64,000 nt of DNA from the NCBI GenBank assembly GCA_029552745.1, contig JAKPDK010000042.1:248001-312000 (forward strand), read 5' to 3'. A program made the position numbers and the translations under genes. This document shows positions 51,227 through 60,939 of the stretch, piece after piece. The notes beneath the pieces were generated by a model. That model searched no databases. It was not told where the DNA came from and saw only the letters and a program-made list of their open reading frames with translations. This stretch comes from Candidatus Hydrogenedentota bacterium. Its GTDB lineage: Bacteria > Hydrogenedentota > Hydrogenedentia > Hydrogenedentales > SLHB01. The stretch's first letter is position 1; each line of letters opens with the position of its first letter.

Positions 51227-52381
51227 ATGAAAACACCGGGTAAAGTAACCAATGGATTTTTTCTAGTTCTTGTCTTGGGTTTGACGGCGACCGCTTATGG
51301 CCAGCTGCCTGCCTCGACGAGTGTAGAAGGTTTTGCGCTGAAGATTTTCCGTGTGGAGTCTGGACTGTATCCTTTCGTACAGGTGTACTTCCGCACATTT
51401 GATCAAAACATGAGACCTTTGGTCAATCTAAACGAGATGAACATCGGGGTAATGGTGAAAGGCCGTTCCTATGACCCTGCCAAACGCCAATACCTGGTGC
51501 AGTCTATTCGAAACCGAGATGAAGCCGTACGTACGGTCCTTGTCATAGACTGTAGCAAAAGCATGGCAGGAAAACCTTTCGAAGATGCTTTGGTAGCTTG
51601 CGCCAGATTTCTGGACTCAAAAAGAAAACAAGACCAAGTTGCTATCTTGGCAATTCGTGATACAGACACGGGCTATGAACTGGTGTCCAATTTTGAGCGG
51701 GATAAGTTAGCACTGGCGCGGCGATTGGCGGATATAAAGTGTGACGGTAACAAAACCCGTTTGTACGACACGATTGGTGCTGCCATGCAGATGTGCGGCA
51801 TGGTATCGCAAGGGGGTATCCAGAGCACAGATGCGGAGTACATCATATCGAACTCCATCGTCGTGCTCTCCGATGGCAAAGATGAAGGCAGCGCACTTTC
51901 TCGTGAGGAATTGAACAACCGTATCACGGCGTTGAAAATACCTATACCGATCTATTCCATAGCGTATAGTAAAGTGAGTCCGGAGTATTTTAAGAATCTG
52001 GAAGCATTGTCGAAAAACTCTTTCGGTGTGTACTACCTAGTAGGCGAAACCACCGAGCGAATGCAGAGGGTCGTTGAAGACATCCAAAATATCCTTCAAA
52101 ACGACTATGTCGTGGTGTTTCGTTCGTACGTCCCGGTGGATGGAGGCACCCATGCCCTTAAGATAGGGCTGGAGTATCCCTCCCGTAGCGGCAAGATGAT
52201 GTATCAAAGTGCAGAATTCGAAGCGATTGAGCCGCCTCCGGTAGATGTGATTCTGCAACATCAGGCCGTGTTTGATAAGTACCTGAAGAAACTGCCAGAC
52301 GGCAATCCTTATATGAAAAACCCGCACGTCTCGTCAGAACAGCCCGCTGCTCCGGCGGTAAGCGCTGAAAAAACACAATAG
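51227..52381 (+). CDS. Secreted von Willebrand factor A domain protein
   Basis: Exported adhesion- or scaffold-type protein of 384 residues. ATG at 51227 follows GGGGAG and opens a signal peptide (FFLVLVLGLTATAYG); the longer track ORF has no site. The VWA domain (about 100-290) has an intact metal-ion-dependent adhesion site DCSKSMAG, with later TRLYDTIG and VVLSDGKDEGS as the further loop residues. A beta-rich C-terminal part and a Pro/Ala-rich tail follow. It is the first gene of a four-gene string with an FHA-ABC transporter, a kinase and a glycine-zipper lipoprotein. The next gene starts 63 nt downstream. Confidence 0.85.
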   Translation: MKTPGKVTNGFFLVLVLGLTATAYGQLPASTSVEGFALKIFRVESGLYPFVQVYFRTFDQNMRPLVNLNEMNIGVMVKGRSYDPAKRQYLVQSIRNRDEAVRTVLVIDCSKSMAGKPFEDALVACARFLDSKRKQDQVAILAIRDTDTGYELVSNFERDKLALARRLADIKCDGNKTRLYDTIGAAMQMCGMVSQGGIQSTDAEYIISNSIVVLSDGKDEGSALSREELNNRITALKIPIPIYSIAYSKVSPEYFKNLEALSKNSFGVYYLVGETTERMQRVVEDIQNILQNDYVVVFRSYVPVDGGTHALKIGLEYPSRSGKMMYQSAEFEAIEPPPVDVILQHQAVFDKYLKKLPDGNPYMKNPHVSSEQPAAPAVSAEKTQ

Positions 52382-52443
52382 GAGTAATGTGATCCCGTTG
52401 GGTGCCTGTTCTCGTAAGGCAGGCGCCCTTAAGGATATTCAGG

Positions 52444-55185
52444 ATGAGCCACGACACCGAGTCGGTTGCGCAGACCTTTCGGTCCATTGCAGCACGGGCG
52501 CACGCGGAGACGTTGCCTGCTTCCGGTGCGCAGGAGAGTGCACGCCGAAGCGCGGGCGCCTATCTAATCGCGTTGAATCCCGCCTTAATGCACCGCGAAT
52601 ATGCCATAGAAAAAGACCGGATCATTGTGGGTAGAGATGCAGAGACGTGTACGATTGTTTGTTCCGGCCCCACGATATCCCGCCAACATTTGGCTATTAC
52701 CACCGTCAACGGCGTGGAGTATGCCATTGAAGACTTAAATTCAACCAACGGAGTTTTTGTCAACCGACAACGGATTCGGGGGAGGGCGCCGCTTGCCGAT
52801 GGTGATGTGATCGGCCTCGGGTCAGACAAAATCGTCCATTTGCGGTTTCAGTTGGAAAGTTCCAAAGGGAAATCTTGGGTTGAAACGTTGCCGCGAAAAG
52901 AAAAATGGACGATTGGCCGTTCGCCCCTTTGCGATGTATCCCTTGCATTTGAGTCGACTGTGTCGTGGCAACATGCCTTTGTCTTCCCTCGTAATGGCCG
53001 TGTCGAACTCGTGGACAATGGAAGCCTGAACGGTACCTGGCTGAACGGACGGCGTGTGAAACGGTCCGTGTTGGAGCCGACGGACTCGGTCATGATCGGT
53101 TCTACGGTGTTGCGCTTTGAACTGTTGCCCGAGGGGGCTTTGCGGGTAACGCGAAGAGACTTCAGCGGTCAGGTTTCGTTGGAATGCGTTGCGCTGACGC
53201 GAGAAGTTGGCGGTGGCCTCAGCGGAAAGACAAAACGTATCCTCGATGCTGTTTCCCTATGTGTACAGCCGGGAGAGTTTGTGGGGTTGCTGGGGCCGAG
53301 CGGGGCGGGGAAATCCACGCTTCTGAAAACCTTAAATGGGTATACCCCGCCGAGTTACGGCTGTGTACTGCTCAATGAAATCCCGCTGTATCCTTGCTTC
53401 GATATGTTCCGCAACACATTGGGCTACGTGCCACAGGACGACATCGTGCACCCAGAACTCACGGTGGCGAGCAGTCTGGATTACGTGGCACGATTGCGTT
53501 TGCCGCCAGATGTATCGCCCGACCAGAGACGGGACCTGGTGGATTCCACGATAGAAACGCTGGGGTTATCGCATGTCCGTTCTAATCACATCTACGAATT
53601 AAGTGGAGGACAACGCAAACGCGTTTCAATTGGTTGCGAGTTGATCACGCGGCCGAGTCTATTGTTTTTGGACGAACCTACATCCGGGATGGATCCCAGC
53701 ACGGAAGAACGCCTGATGCGTCATTTCCAAGGACTCGCAAGACGCGGGACGACCATCCTCATTACGACCCATATTTTGTACAACTTGGGTCTACTAGACC
53801 GCGTCGTGATCATGGCACGCGGCAAACTGGTCTTTTTTGGCACGCCTCATGAAGCCATGCAGTTTTTCACGGTCGCGGGACGTCCCATTGAGCGCCCCAC
53901 ACAAATCTTTGAGGTGCTCGAAGGCGAATATGCCATTCCGAATCTTTCCGGAGAGGGCGATATCAAAGATAAAATCGCCCAACATTATCAAGCAAAGTAC
54001 CTTGCCTCAGACCTATTCGATCGGCACGTGAAACAACGGTTCTCTGGCGTAGCGGCAGAAATACAAGCCGCTGAAAGCGGCGGTTCCTCTAGCGCCACAG
54101 CGCCGGCATCGCCTACGACAACCCGCGCCTACAAACGCCTGTTAGAACGCCCCACCGCCGGGGCGCGAAGACGAGGCCCGGGTGGGTTGATCTCGTTGCG
54201 GTCTTTGATAACGCTGACGCTGCGTAACTTTGCCATAAAACTGGTCTCACCTCAGCGGGCGCTGTTTTACTTGGCCGTGCCCTTGATTCTTGCCTTGGTG
54301 ACCTTGACACTTCGTACTACCGAGTTTCCCGATGATGCGGAAATGGCGGCAAAACGAGAAGAGATTGCTTCCAACCTAACCTTCAAACCTCAGAATCCTA
54401 TGGTACCGCCCATTTCGCTCGGAGACCCTATCAAAAAATTGCTTTCTCCGGATGGGCTGGATGATCCGCGTTCCGCTGACGAGATCATCTACGCGCTCAA
54501 ATACGAGGGTTTGCCCAATTTACCGACCCCCATCAGTGTATTGCTGATGTTCGTCATGACGTCCGTGTTTATGGGAACCTTGATGTCGTGTCTTGATCTA
54601 TCCCCAGAGCGCCCCATATTTATACGGGAACGAATGGCAAACCAACGCATCGGGGATTATCTAGGCTCTAAACTCCCGTTCCTCCTGGCTGTGACGGCAT
54701 TGCAATGTCTGCTGTTTCTCGTCTTATGCCGCATGAAACCGGGGTTACGTCAGTTCGATTTCATATCGGCTTACATGGCGATGGTGGCGATGGCATGGAC
54801 CTCTTGCGCTTTGGGGCTTTTCTTGAGCGCCATCGACCCGACCACAGGGCAATTTTCGGTGATTTTGGCTATTGTGGCGGTATTGCCGCAGTTGGTTTTT
54901 TCCGGTGGTTTAGGACCCGACTTTTACAAAGGCATGTCCTCCGTTATGAAGGGATTTGCCTCGTTGTTCCCTGCACGCTGGGGATTGGAAATGCTCATGA
55001 CGGCGTTCTATTACCAGCCGGACCGAGATGCCCTCAAATGGGTGGGCGATTTTGTTTCGGAAACCGTTGGATTTCATTTTGGACTGCGGGTATACTGGAC
55101 AAATACGCTTATGCTCGGTGCACAAGCCTTGGCATGGTTAGGGATGTGCGCATGGGCGTTGAAACGTCTCGATCGCGCCCGGTGA
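52444..55185 (+). CDS. ABC transporter with two N-terminal FHA domains (Rv1747-like architecture)
   Basis: Half-size ABC transporter of 913 residues with phosphothreonine-reading domains. ATG at 52444 is preceded by AAGGATATTCAGG. FHA1 (about 55-130) has VGRDAETC, SRQHLAI and LNSTNGVFVN; FHA2 (about 150-225) has IGRSPLCD, SWQHAFV and NGSLNGTWLN. The ATPase domain (about 245-470) has Walker A GPSGAGKST, signature LSGGQRKRVS and Walker B LLFLDEPTSG, as in the ABCG/Rv1747 type. About six membrane segments lie in residues 610-910. In mycobacteria Rv1747 has the same order and is phosphorylated by the adjacent kinase PknF; here a kinase gene also follows directly. The substrate is unknown. Confidence 0.9.
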   Translation: MSHDTESVAQTFRSIAARAHAETLPASGAQESARRSAGAYLIALNPALMHREYAIEKDRIIVGRDAETCTIVCSGPTISRQHLAITTVNGVEYAIEDLNSTNGVFVNRQRIRGRAPLADGDVIGLGSDKIVHLRFQLESSKGKSWVETLPRKEKWTIGRSPLCDVSLAFESTVSWQHAFVFPRNGRVELVDNGSLNGTWLNGRRVKRSVLEPTDSVMIGSTVLRFELLPEGALRVTRRDFSGQVSLECVALTREVGGGLSGKTKRILDAVSLCVQPGEFVGLLGPSGAGKSTLLKTLNGYTPPSYGCVLLNEIPLYPCFDMFRNTLGYVPQDDIVHPELTVASSLDYVARLRLPPDVSPDQRRDLVDSTIETLGLSHVRSNHIYELSGGQRKRVSIGCELITRPSLLFLDEPTSGMDPSTEERLMRHFQGLARRGTTILITTHILYNLGLLDRVVIMARGKLVFFGTPHEAMQFFTVAGRPIERPTQIFEVLEGEYAIPNLSGEGDIKDKIAQHYQAKYLASDLFDRHVKQRFSGVAAEIQAAESGGSSSATAPASPTTTRAYKRLLERPTAGARRRGPGGLISLRSLITLTLRNFAIKLVSPQRALFYLAVPLILALVTLTLRTTEFPDDAEMAAKREEIASNLTFKPQNPMVPPISLGDPIKKLLSPDGLDDPRSADEIIYALKYEGLPNLPTPISVLLMFVMTSVFMGTLMSCLDLSPERPIFIRERMANQRIGDYLGSKLPFLLAVTALQCLLFLVLCRMKPGLRQFDFISAYMAMVAMAWTSCALGLFLSAIDPTTGQFSVILAIVAVLPQLVFSGGLGPDFYKGMSSVMKGFASLFPARWGLEMLMTAFYYQPDRDALKWVGDFVSETVGFHFGLRVYWTNTLMLGAQALAWLGMCAWALKRLDRAR

Positions 55186-55220
55186 ACCTATTGCCTGTAT
55201 GAGGAGTGGTTACAGCCGTT

Positions 55221-56984
55221 ATGACACAGCCCAATGAAGCAAATGCTGACGCGACTGTCATTGCGGAAAACCTTTTGGCAATGCACGCTTCCCGCTTCCG
55301 TATTTTGCGGTGTCTCGGTTCGGGCGGCATGGGCGACGTGCATCTCGCAGAGGATTCCAAACTACGCCGTCTTGTCGCCATCAAGTCTATCCGCCCTGAC
55401 ATGTGCAAGGATGAAGAGATTCGCAAACGGATAGAACGGGAGTGCTTACTGCATGCCAAGATTGGGGCACATCCCCACATTGTTACGTTGTTTGATCGGT
55501 TGGAAGACGGCGATCGCATTAACCTCGTCATGGAATACGTGGACGGGGAAACCTTGCAACAACTCTTGGAGCGCACGGCAAGTCAGGGCAAACGCCTTTC
55601 CTGGAAGGACGGTATAACGATTGCCTGTCAGTGTCTGGATGCCCTGGCACGAATTCATTCGCAAGGCATTGTCCATCGGGATATCAAACCCAGTAACATC
55701 ATGGTCATCCGGGATGATTCCGGTGAGTATTGTGCCAAATTGATGGACTTCGGCATTGCACGTCCGCAAGCGGAAGACGAACAGTCCATGCTCCTCACCA
55801 AAGAAGGAGCCGGCGGCCCCGGCACACCCATTTATATGGCGCCGGAACAGATCGATCCCTCAACGTTTGGTCCTGTAACTTATGCAACCGACGTCTATGC
55901 CATGGGCGTCATGTTATATCAAATTGTGTCGGGCAAACCCCCGTTTCTGGGTAGCCTGACCGAAATTTTCAACGGACATCTGAACCTGAGTCCTCCGCCC
56001 CCCGATTTGCACAACGATTCCAGCATCCCGCCCGGGATTATCTCCATTATTAACCGTGCCCTCTCCAAAAAGCCGTCGGCGCGTTTTCCGTCGGCGCGGG
56101 CTTTCAAAGACGAACTTCAACGGCTTCTGGTGAAAACCGACGCCTCGGCAGCAGAGATTTATGATCGGACAATGCCCTCGACCCAAGCCGACCCCAACAA
56201 GACGCTCAGTGCCGCGGCATTGGAATCTACGGAAGCGGAACGCGGCACAACGATGCTGGATGCCGGCAAGACCGGTGGCATCCGTGCGAAGACCTCCGGT
56301 ATCAATGTGCCGTTGTTTCTTGTGGGTGCGGCGGTTGCCCTAGCAGTGCTTTTAATCGCAGTTGCGGGCTACTTTTGGCTCGCGAAAGAAGGTTCCCAAA
56401 AACCAACGGAAACAACCCAAACGGAGCAGGCACCCGCCAGCGAGCAGCCTGCGAAACCCACCGCCGAAACGGGACCCTCGACCCAACCTGGGGAACCATC
56501 GGGTCCGATTGTAGCGGCGCCAATTGAACCGTCCCCGGCGCCTATTGAGCCGGCTGTGGCGACAGGAGAACCGCCCAAGGATACATTCTGGACACACATC
56601 GGAGCGGAGGCTGCTTCAACGCAAGGAACGTTGCCACCGGATACGTCACTTCCTGCGGGTCAAGACCTCAGCGCGACATTACCATCGGCCAGTCCATCTG
56701 AATCGCACGATTCTGGCCCCTCTATCATGGGCACGTTCCAAGAGATTCGCCAACAAAAGTTATCTGAACCGCCCACAGCGAGCACAGCTTCTTCCGAACC
56801 TCCGACATCATCTTCTTCTGCGGGCACGACAGAGCCGCCGCCACCACCGCCGAAACCGAAACCATCAACTACAAAACCCTCATCCCATAGCACGGGTGGT
56901 ACAACCGAATCTCAAAGACCTCAAACACAACAAAATAATGGCGGCTGGACGGTTATCCGTAAGGAAGAACATAAGGTACAATGA
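55221..56984 (+). CDS. Transmembrane Ser/Thr protein kinase (PknB-like)
   Basis: Hanks-type kinase of about 587 residues. I prefer ATG 55221 over the track's GTG 55206, which overlaps the GAGGAG ribosome site. All kinase motifs are present: glycine loop GSGGMGDVHLA, catalytic lysine VAIKSI (about K55), VHRDIKPSN (Asp154), LMDFGIA (DFG at 176-178) and YMAPEQI. A single membrane segment (about 362-387) follows a juxtamembrane stretch rich in Thr that could be autophosphorylated. The outer part is Pro/Ser/Thr/Glu-rich and disordered, with no PASTA domain. It directly follows the FHA-ABC transporter, its probable target. Confidence 0.92.
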   Translation: MTQPNEANADATVIAENLLAMHASRFRILRCLGSGGMGDVHLAEDSKLRRLVAIKSIRPDMCKDEEIRKRIERECLLHAKIGAHPHIVTLFDRLEDGDRINLVMEYVDGETLQQLLERTASQGKRLSWKDGITIACQCLDALARIHSQGIVHRDIKPSNIMVIRDDSGEYCAKLMDFGIARPQAEDEQSMLLTKEGAGGPGTPIYMAPEQIDPSTFGPVTYATDVYAMGVMLYQIVSGKPPFLGSLTEIFNGHLNLSPPPPDLHNDSSIPPGIISIINRALSKKPSARFPSARAFKDELQRLLVKTDASAAEIYDRTMPSTQADPNKTLSAAALESTEAERGTTMLDAGKTGGIRAKTSGINVPLFLVGAAVALAVLLIAVAGYFWLAKEGSQKPTETTQTEQAPASEQPAKPTAETGPSTQPGEPSGPIVAAPIEPSPAPIEPAVATGEPPKDTFWTHIGAEAASTQGTLPPDTSLPAGQDLSATLPSASPSESHDSGPSIMGTFQEIRQQKLSEPPTASTASSEPPTSSSSAGTTEPPPPPPKPKPSTTKPSSHSTGGTTESQRPQTQQNNGGWTVIRKEEHKVQ

Positions 56985-57050
56985 ATACGCGGGGATAATT
57001 CCGCGTCTGGTAAATTAGGAAGTAGAGCATACGAAGGGAAAGGAGGCAAA

Positions 57051-57725
57051 ATGATGAGAGATTTAGGGTTGCGTAGAAACCTGGTCTACGCGCTGATAGC
57101 TGCATTGGTCTTAGCAGGTTGCGAGACCACTGGTCAGTCCGTCGGACTCGGTGCGTTGCTTGGCGGTGCGACGGGAGCCATCATAGGCAATCAGTCAGGC
57201 CACGCGGCGGAAGGTGCCCTGATCGGAGCCGCTGTGGGCGCTGCAGCCGGCTGGGTCGCCGATAAAATCGTCAAGAACCGGCAATCGCGATTAGCAAAAG
57301 GCCCTGTAGAGACCGCCACAGAAAACAACTACAAGCCGGAGGAAGGATTCCGGTTGGAAATGAAGGGTGGCACGGTATCCCCGGGAACTGTTAAACGGGG
57401 CGACACGGTAGTTACCACCTACCAATATGTCACTTTAGGAGCGGGCAATGGCGTGCCGGTGCAAGAGGCCTGTGTGTTGAAACAGGGTGAGAAAACACTC
57501 ACCGTGCTTGACCGCAAAACGGTAACGCGCACCGATGGTACCTATGAAAACTTGATTGAGTTCCAGGTACCGCCTTCTGCAGCGCCGGGTGAGTACATCA
57601 TTACCCAAAACGTAGCAGCACAAGGGAAAGAACGGCAAAGAGATGTGAGCTTCGATGTGAAGACGCAAACCGCTCAAGCCCCCAACCAAAACGAACGCGT
57701 GTTGGTGTCTTTCGTCGTCGAGTAA
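57051..57725 (+). CDS. Glycine-zipper lipoprotein
   Basis: Envelope lipoprotein of 224 residues. AGGAGG precedes two adjacent ATGs (57051 and 57054). The lipobox is LAGC. A glycine-zipper segment follows (about 30-70: LGALLGGATGAIIGNQSG, GALIGAAVGAAAG), typical of outer-membrane-associated proteins that insert or oligomerise. The C-terminal half (about 95-220) looks like an Ig-like beta-sandwich (VKRGDTVVTTYQYVTLG, EFQVPPSAAPGEYIITQ). It is the last gene of the VWA-ABC-kinase string and is followed by a clear terminator. Its role may be the envelope end of the transporter or a target of signalling. Confidence 0.85.
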   Translation: MMRDLGLRRNLVYALIAALVLAGCETTGQSVGLGALLGGATGAIIGNQSGHAAEGALIGAAVGAAAGWVADKIVKNRQSRLAKGPVETATENNYKPEEGFRLEMKGGTVSPGTVKRGDTVVTTYQYVTLGAGNGVPVQEACVLKQGEKTLTVLDRKTVTRTDGTYENLIEFQVPPSAAPGEYIITQNVAAQGKERQRDVSFDVKTQTAQAPNQNERVLVSFVVE

Positions 57726-57750
57726 CAGCCACAGAACAATACCAAAAACT

Positions 57751-57786
57751 GGCGGACGAAATGGGATCGTCCGCCTTATTTTTTGC
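57751..57786 (+). terminator. Rho-independent terminator of the VWA-ABC-kinase operon
   Basis: GGCGGACG pairs perfectly with CGTCCGCC across a 9-nt loop and is followed by TTATTTTTT. It is the clearest terminator in the window and lies 26 nt after the glycine-zipper lipoprotein stop. Confidence 0.9.
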
Positions 57787-57923
57787 ACAGTCCTACCCGC
57801 AACATGCTGCTGATTCTTCCGCGGAATATGTCCGGCTTTCTCCAAAACACCGAGGGCGCGAGGCATCGCGTAGGCCCCGCGCCCTCAACCGAAGCGGGAT
57901 GGCATGTTACGTGTATCGTTCTC

Positions 57924-60611
57924 CTATTGCGCCGTCTCCCATTTCAACGCCGTCACCGAATGGGGCGGCAGCTGAATCGTGTACGACTGGGAGAAACCAC
58001 TCAGGGTGGATTGGGTCAGCAATACATTTTCGGCTTCTTCGTTGTTGGCATGGAGATCAGGCGAATACACACGGTACATCGTGGCCGTGCCCACGGTCGG
58101 TTCGGGAGATTCAATACACACAGGCAACGTCTGATTTAGATGAAGATTGAACAGGACCAGGCCACGAGTGTTACCGGATTTGAACGCGAACGACTGAATA
58201 TACTCCACCGTAGTCGGTTCGCCGATCGCGTTAATAGCTTGCTGCACCCATGAAGAATTTGCGCCGTGTTGCACGGCAGCCACCAAATCCCCGGCGATGA
58301 CCTGATTGACTGCTTCCACGCCCAGCCAAGTGGGACGCTTCCGTCCTGTAGCAGCGATGTCGCGTAACATACCCCAAACCCGCGCGAATTCACCATTCTG
58401 CATTGGGAACGAGTAACCAAGCGCCGCAAAAGCACACTGTTCGCGGATTGCGAATTCGCGAAGATACACAAGCATGTTGAGCGGAAGCGCCACGGCCCTT
58501 GCGCTGTTAGTCAAGAAATCGTTGCGAATATCCAGAGGCGCGTTCCCATCCGTGGTGTGATAGTTGATCTCATAGATCGCGAGCTGCGTACCTTTTCCGA
58601 CACGATCCAACGCGTCTTGTGACTCTTTTACACATCCTGCACGGGCTTCGTGGATCGGAGTGGCGAACAGCGGGTAGTAAATCTCTTCGTCGTTGTTCCA
58701 CGTATTCAAGGTACCAAAATACGGCGCAAGCGCAATCCGGTTGTGGTTTGAGGAATTCGTGTCTATCTCCGTCTGACGACCGGGCCAAGCCACTTGGCCA
58801 CCGATAATGAGGTCAAACTTGGAGGAGTCGTAGTACGGACTGGACTTTAACACCCCAAAACGGTCATGCGCAATGGCGCCCAGACGTTGCCCACCGAGCG
58901 CAGATGCGCCGAAGAACGGATCACCCGGGCTGGCAGAACCCCACATCTCGTTTCCAAACTCCAGGTGAATCGCAGGAAATACGCTAGTCCATGGTTGCAA
59001 CTGGCCAAGCTGGGCGCGGCGAAGTGCGTATGGATGTGCCGCATCGGCAGGTCCTCCCAGATATTCCATCAGGTTCAGAATCTCTTGTGCTGTAAACGTC
59101 GGCGGAATCACATACCAAGGTTCCGCCCCCACTTCTTCGCACAGCTGGAGAAATTCATGAAGCGAATAGCTGTACTCCGAGGCGACACGTGCATTGGGAC
59201 GGAAGCCTTGCGTCTTCCGCGCCCAAGGTTCAGCAAGCTGGTTGTCAAGCGAACTGCCCAGTTGATTGCTCCAATCGCGCAATACCCCAGGACGGAGCTG
59301 TTTCAGCGCGCTGACAAATGCATCCGTGAACACGGTCGGGTTGGTATCATCACTTTTGAAAAACGACAGATCGTCCATCCAAATTTCATCATCTGCCACT
59401 TCGAGATAGACACTCAATTGAAGCAACGGATGGGGATCATAAAGCCCATACGTGCGCACAGGGTCCTTGCCCTCCGGTACATAAAAATCAAACGAGTACT
59501 TCTTCCAAGAAGTGGTTAGCTGAATGTACTCATCGAGAAAAATTGCCTCGCCGGGACGGAAAAAGGCGATGTTCATCTGACTCTGATTCGTTTTTCCCTT
59601 TGCCCAGAATTCCAAGTGATAGTTTCCCTTCACCACATACAGTTTTCCTGCAGTCAGATCGCCTTGCTGCCAGTAACTATCCATGTAGTACGTCCAGGCG
59701 GGATCCCACGGCGTGCCGGTATAGCGAAGGTGAAACGACTGCGTCCCAGGACTTCCTGGGCGCACGGTCGAAGTATCCGCCGCTGCCGTATTCATCCACG
59801 AGCCCCAGGCAACTCCCGGCAACGTAGTGCGCACCGTCATCACGTCCCACAAGCTGGGATTGGGACTATACGTATCCAGGGTGTACAGGTAACGGCTGTT
59901 GCCGGAACCAAAAGCGGTGATGCGACCGGCTCTGCCCTTCGCGGGACCATAAACGAACTCATACCAACCTCCCGTCCAGAAACCTGCTGGTTGCCCAATA
60001 CCGTAATTGTCATTGTTCCACGAAGTGTCCCAAAATGCCTGATAGAACTTGTTCCCGGTGCTTCCCTGATCGCTATGTATCATCATGGCGTATTCACCGG
60101 CTTCAAATCCCGGATTATTGACCAGTTCTTTAAGGAACTGTGCCGCCCCCCAACTCTCCCGATAACTTACGTTCAAACCCAACCGTTTAACAGCTGGCAC
60201 CAAAACTTGGTTTGTCAAGGTGACGTACGTGGCGTTGGTCGGCGCGGGTTCCGGCGTAGGCGTAGGCTCAGGCACAGGTGTCGGTTCAGGTGTCGGTTCA
60301 GGCGTGGGCTCTGGGATTGGTGCCGGCGCAGGCTTCGGCTTGACCCGCGGTTTGCGTGCTTTGCTAGTTAAAGCCCTCGACGTCGTCGCAGCGCGACTTC
60401 TAACATTCTGACTGGAATTTGTCGATCTGACAACTGCCAATGTGGCGACTTGGGCATGAACCGAAGAGGAGTTACCCGCGCTCAAACGAACAGATTTGGA
60501 CAAGGTCTGCGGCTTGTAACTGCTTGATTTTGCATAGACTTGTGTCGTTGCAACCACCAACGAGATTACTACGGCGAGCATCAGTTTCAGTACGTTCGTG
60601 TTAGTGTTCAT
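57924..60611 (-). CDS. Large secreted GH51/clan-A-like glycosidase with Pro-Glu-Pro-Thr linker
   Basis: Probably an exported polysaccharide-degrading enzyme of 895 residues. ATG at 60611 has AGGAGG 8 nt upstream; the track start is 59 codons too early. A signal peptide (VLKLMLAVVISLVVATTQVYA) is followed by a Ser/Arg-rich stretch and a linker of PEPTPEPT repeats (about 95-125). A jelly-roll-like part has ELVNNPGFEAGEY and IFLDEYIQL. The TIM-barrel part has HLEFGNEMWG with the predicted acid/base glutamate and LAIYEINYHT with the predicted nucleophile. A C-terminal beta-domain ends in LPPHSVTALKWE, like GH51 enzymes. It is too diverged for me to name the substrate. Confidence 0.75.
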   Translation of the reverse strand: MNTNTNVLKLMLAVVISLVVATTQVYAKSSSYKPQTLSKSVRLSAGNSSSVHAQVATLAVVRSTNSSQNVRSRAATTSRALTSKARKPRVKPKPAPAPIPEPTPEPTPEPTPVPEPTPTPEPAPTNATYVTLTNQVLVPAVKRLGLNVSYRESWGAAQFLKELVNNPGFEAGEYAMMIHSDQGSTGNKFYQAFWDTSWNNDNYGIGQPAGFWTGGWYEFVYGPAKGRAGRITAFGSGNSRYLYTLDTYSPNPSLWDVMTVRTTLPGVAWGSWMNTAAADTSTVRPGSPGTQSFHLRYTGTPWDPAWTYYMDSYWQQGDLTAGKLYVVKGNYHLEFWAKGKTNQSQMNIAFFRPGEAIFLDEYIQLTTSWKKYSFDFYVPEGKDPVRTYGLYDPHPLLQLSVYLEVADDEIWMDDLSFFKSDDTNPTVFTDAFVSALKQLRPGVLRDWSNQLGSSLDNQLAEPWARKTQGFRPNARVASEYSYSLHEFLQLCEEVGAEPWYVIPPTFTAQEILNLMEYLGGPADAAHPYALRRAQLGQLQPWTSVFPAIHLEFGNEMWGSASPGDPFFGASALGGQRLGAIAHDRFGVLKSSPYYDSSKFDLIIGGQVAWPGRQTEIDTNSSNHNRIALAPYFGTLNTWNNDEEIYYPLFATPIHEARAGCVKESQDALDRVGKGTQLAIYEINYHTTDGNAPLDIRNDFLTNSARAVALPLNMLVYLREFAIREQCAFAALGYSFPMQNGEFARVWGMLRDIAATGRKRPTWLGVEAVNQVIAGDLVAAVQHGANSSWVQQAINAIGEPTTVEYIQSFAFKSGNTRGLVLFNLHLNQTLPVCIESPEPTVGTATMYRVYSPDLHANNEEAENVLLTQSTLSGFSQSYTIQLPPHSVTALKWETAQ

Positions 60612-60939
60612 AGTCGGCACCTCCTGCCGTGTATAGGTCAAGAGTCGTGCCAACTTCGACTGTGAAAAACAAAAGTGCTGCTGATGAACCGTCCAGATTC
60701 TTGTATGGGCGAGACGGGGAGTCGCCCTTCCCTGTCTTTGCACCAAGCCGCACCTTTTCCATACATCCCCTCCCCATCTAAACCGCATCGAAACGTCCTA
60801 TGAAAAAAGCGACAGCCGTCTTGGTCGGTTGTTTTGAAGAAGGTAGACATGCCGCAGGGAAGGCGTTACAATGAAAGTGACAAGGTAAGGCGGGTAACAG
60901 CGCGGAAGGCGCGCTGAGATCGGAGTATGCGTTAGCCCG
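60612..60939. other. Divergent intergenic region
   Basis: This 328-nt gap lies between the glycosidase-like gene and the TPR gene. It holds the promoter of the TPR gene at 60844. The ORFs at 60638, 60778 and 60798 show no family features. Confidence 0.6.
60844..60872 (+). promoter_or_regulatory. Probable sigma70-type promoter of the TPR membrane protein gene
   Basis: TAGACA and TACAAT are separated by 17 nt, about 70 nt before the start codon at 60940. Confidence 0.45.

Noticed and set aside
60220-60411. GVGSGVGSG-rich ORF that looks like a silk-type repeat
   Set aside because: It is the antisense of the PEPTPEPT linker of the secreted glycosidase, which has the strong start and signal peptide.
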